NCBI GenBank assembly: GCA_034409055.1
Contig: DAOUMU010000183.1
Span: 1 to 16,249 of the forward strand
DNA: 16,249 nucleotides
Direction of reading: 5' to 3'
From: DAOUMU01 sp034409055
Lineage (GTDB): Bacteria; Chloroflexota; Anaerolineae; 4572-78; J111
A model generated the notes under the pieces. That model made no database searches. It was not told the DNA's origin and saw only the letters and a program-made list of their open reading frames with translations. The position numbers and the translations under genes were made by a program. How positions within the stretch are numbered: position 1 is the stretch's first letter; the number at the start of each line of letters is the position of its first letter. Positions 16,226-16,249 of the stretch are shown here, piece by piece.

Positions 16226-16249
16226 TGACCAGATGATCCAGGCCGGATA
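16131..16249 (+). CDS. Possible start of a downstream gene, cut by window edge
   Basis: From ATG 16131 the frame is open to the edge (39 full codons). It encodes MKMVIKRDAATGQPYTSEIS and continues with SFPFSSFMTTIPNDQMIQAG, which looks like ordinary protein. By my count about three quarters of its codons end in G or C, more than in the recombinase frame it overlaps. No good ribosome binding site is visible, and the frame is also open upstream, so the true start could be earlier or the gene may be 5'-truncated. It may be a gene at the insertion site of the element. I do not recognise the family. Confidence 0.35.
   Translation, partial: MKMVIKRDAATGQPYTSEISFPFSSFMTTIPNDQMIQAG

Overview
The window carries most of a type 3 BREX anti-phage operon (about 1-11297), followed by a small module typical of integrative elements (about 11300-16225) that ends in a large serine recombinase. 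All supported genes are on the + strand. No rRNA or tRNA gene and no CRISPR array was seen. Base composition is moderate, and the mix of BREX-3, a DUF2637-type membrane protein and a large serine recombinase would suit a Chloroflexota or other environmental bacterium. That assignment is an impression from protein style, not a demonstration.

BREX part. The recognisable order is PglXI-type DNA methyltransferase (832-3615), an accessory HEPN + HATPase protein (3666-5576), SNF2-type helicase BrxHII (5589-8390), phosphatase-fold PglZ (8537-10554, frameshifted) and BrxA (10551-11297). Apart from the accessory gene this is the known BREX-3 order; brxF and brxC/pglY would be expected upstream of the window. 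Spacing is tight (12-50 nt gaps, ATGA-type overlaps), so these genes are probably one transcript. Several parts look damaged or remodelled. A free-standing paralogue of the methyltransferase C-terminal domain sits in front of the methyltransferase. The methyltransferase has DPPV instead of the usual DPP(Y/F/W). A nuclease-like gene between brxHII and pglZ survives only as a deleted remnant. PglZ carries a single-base deletion. The locus may be inactive, altered, or in the pglZ case affected by a sequencing error.

Mobile-element part. A near-consensus promoter surrounded by regularly spaced TTATTACT-type repeats drives a small HTH gene (11403-11657), and the same motif recurs after that gene. 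Next come three translationally coupled genes: a four-helix membrane/coiled-coil/winged-helix protein of DUF2637 type (11805-12695), a small hydrophobic protein (12692-12958) and a membrane-anchored FtsK/HerA-like ATPase (12955-14241). A 313-base non-coding stretch follows, holding an array of TTACACC repeats and a large nested hairpin. The large serine recombinase (14555-16225) comes last. Its last 40 or so codons overlap what looks like the start of another gene in a different frame, so the element boundary may lie there. No relaxase is visible.

The best leads for something under-described are the HEPN-HATPase-winged helix protein embedded in a BREX-3 operon, the partially deleted nuclease gene in the same operon, and the relaxase-less DUF2637/FtsK/serine-recombinase module next to it.
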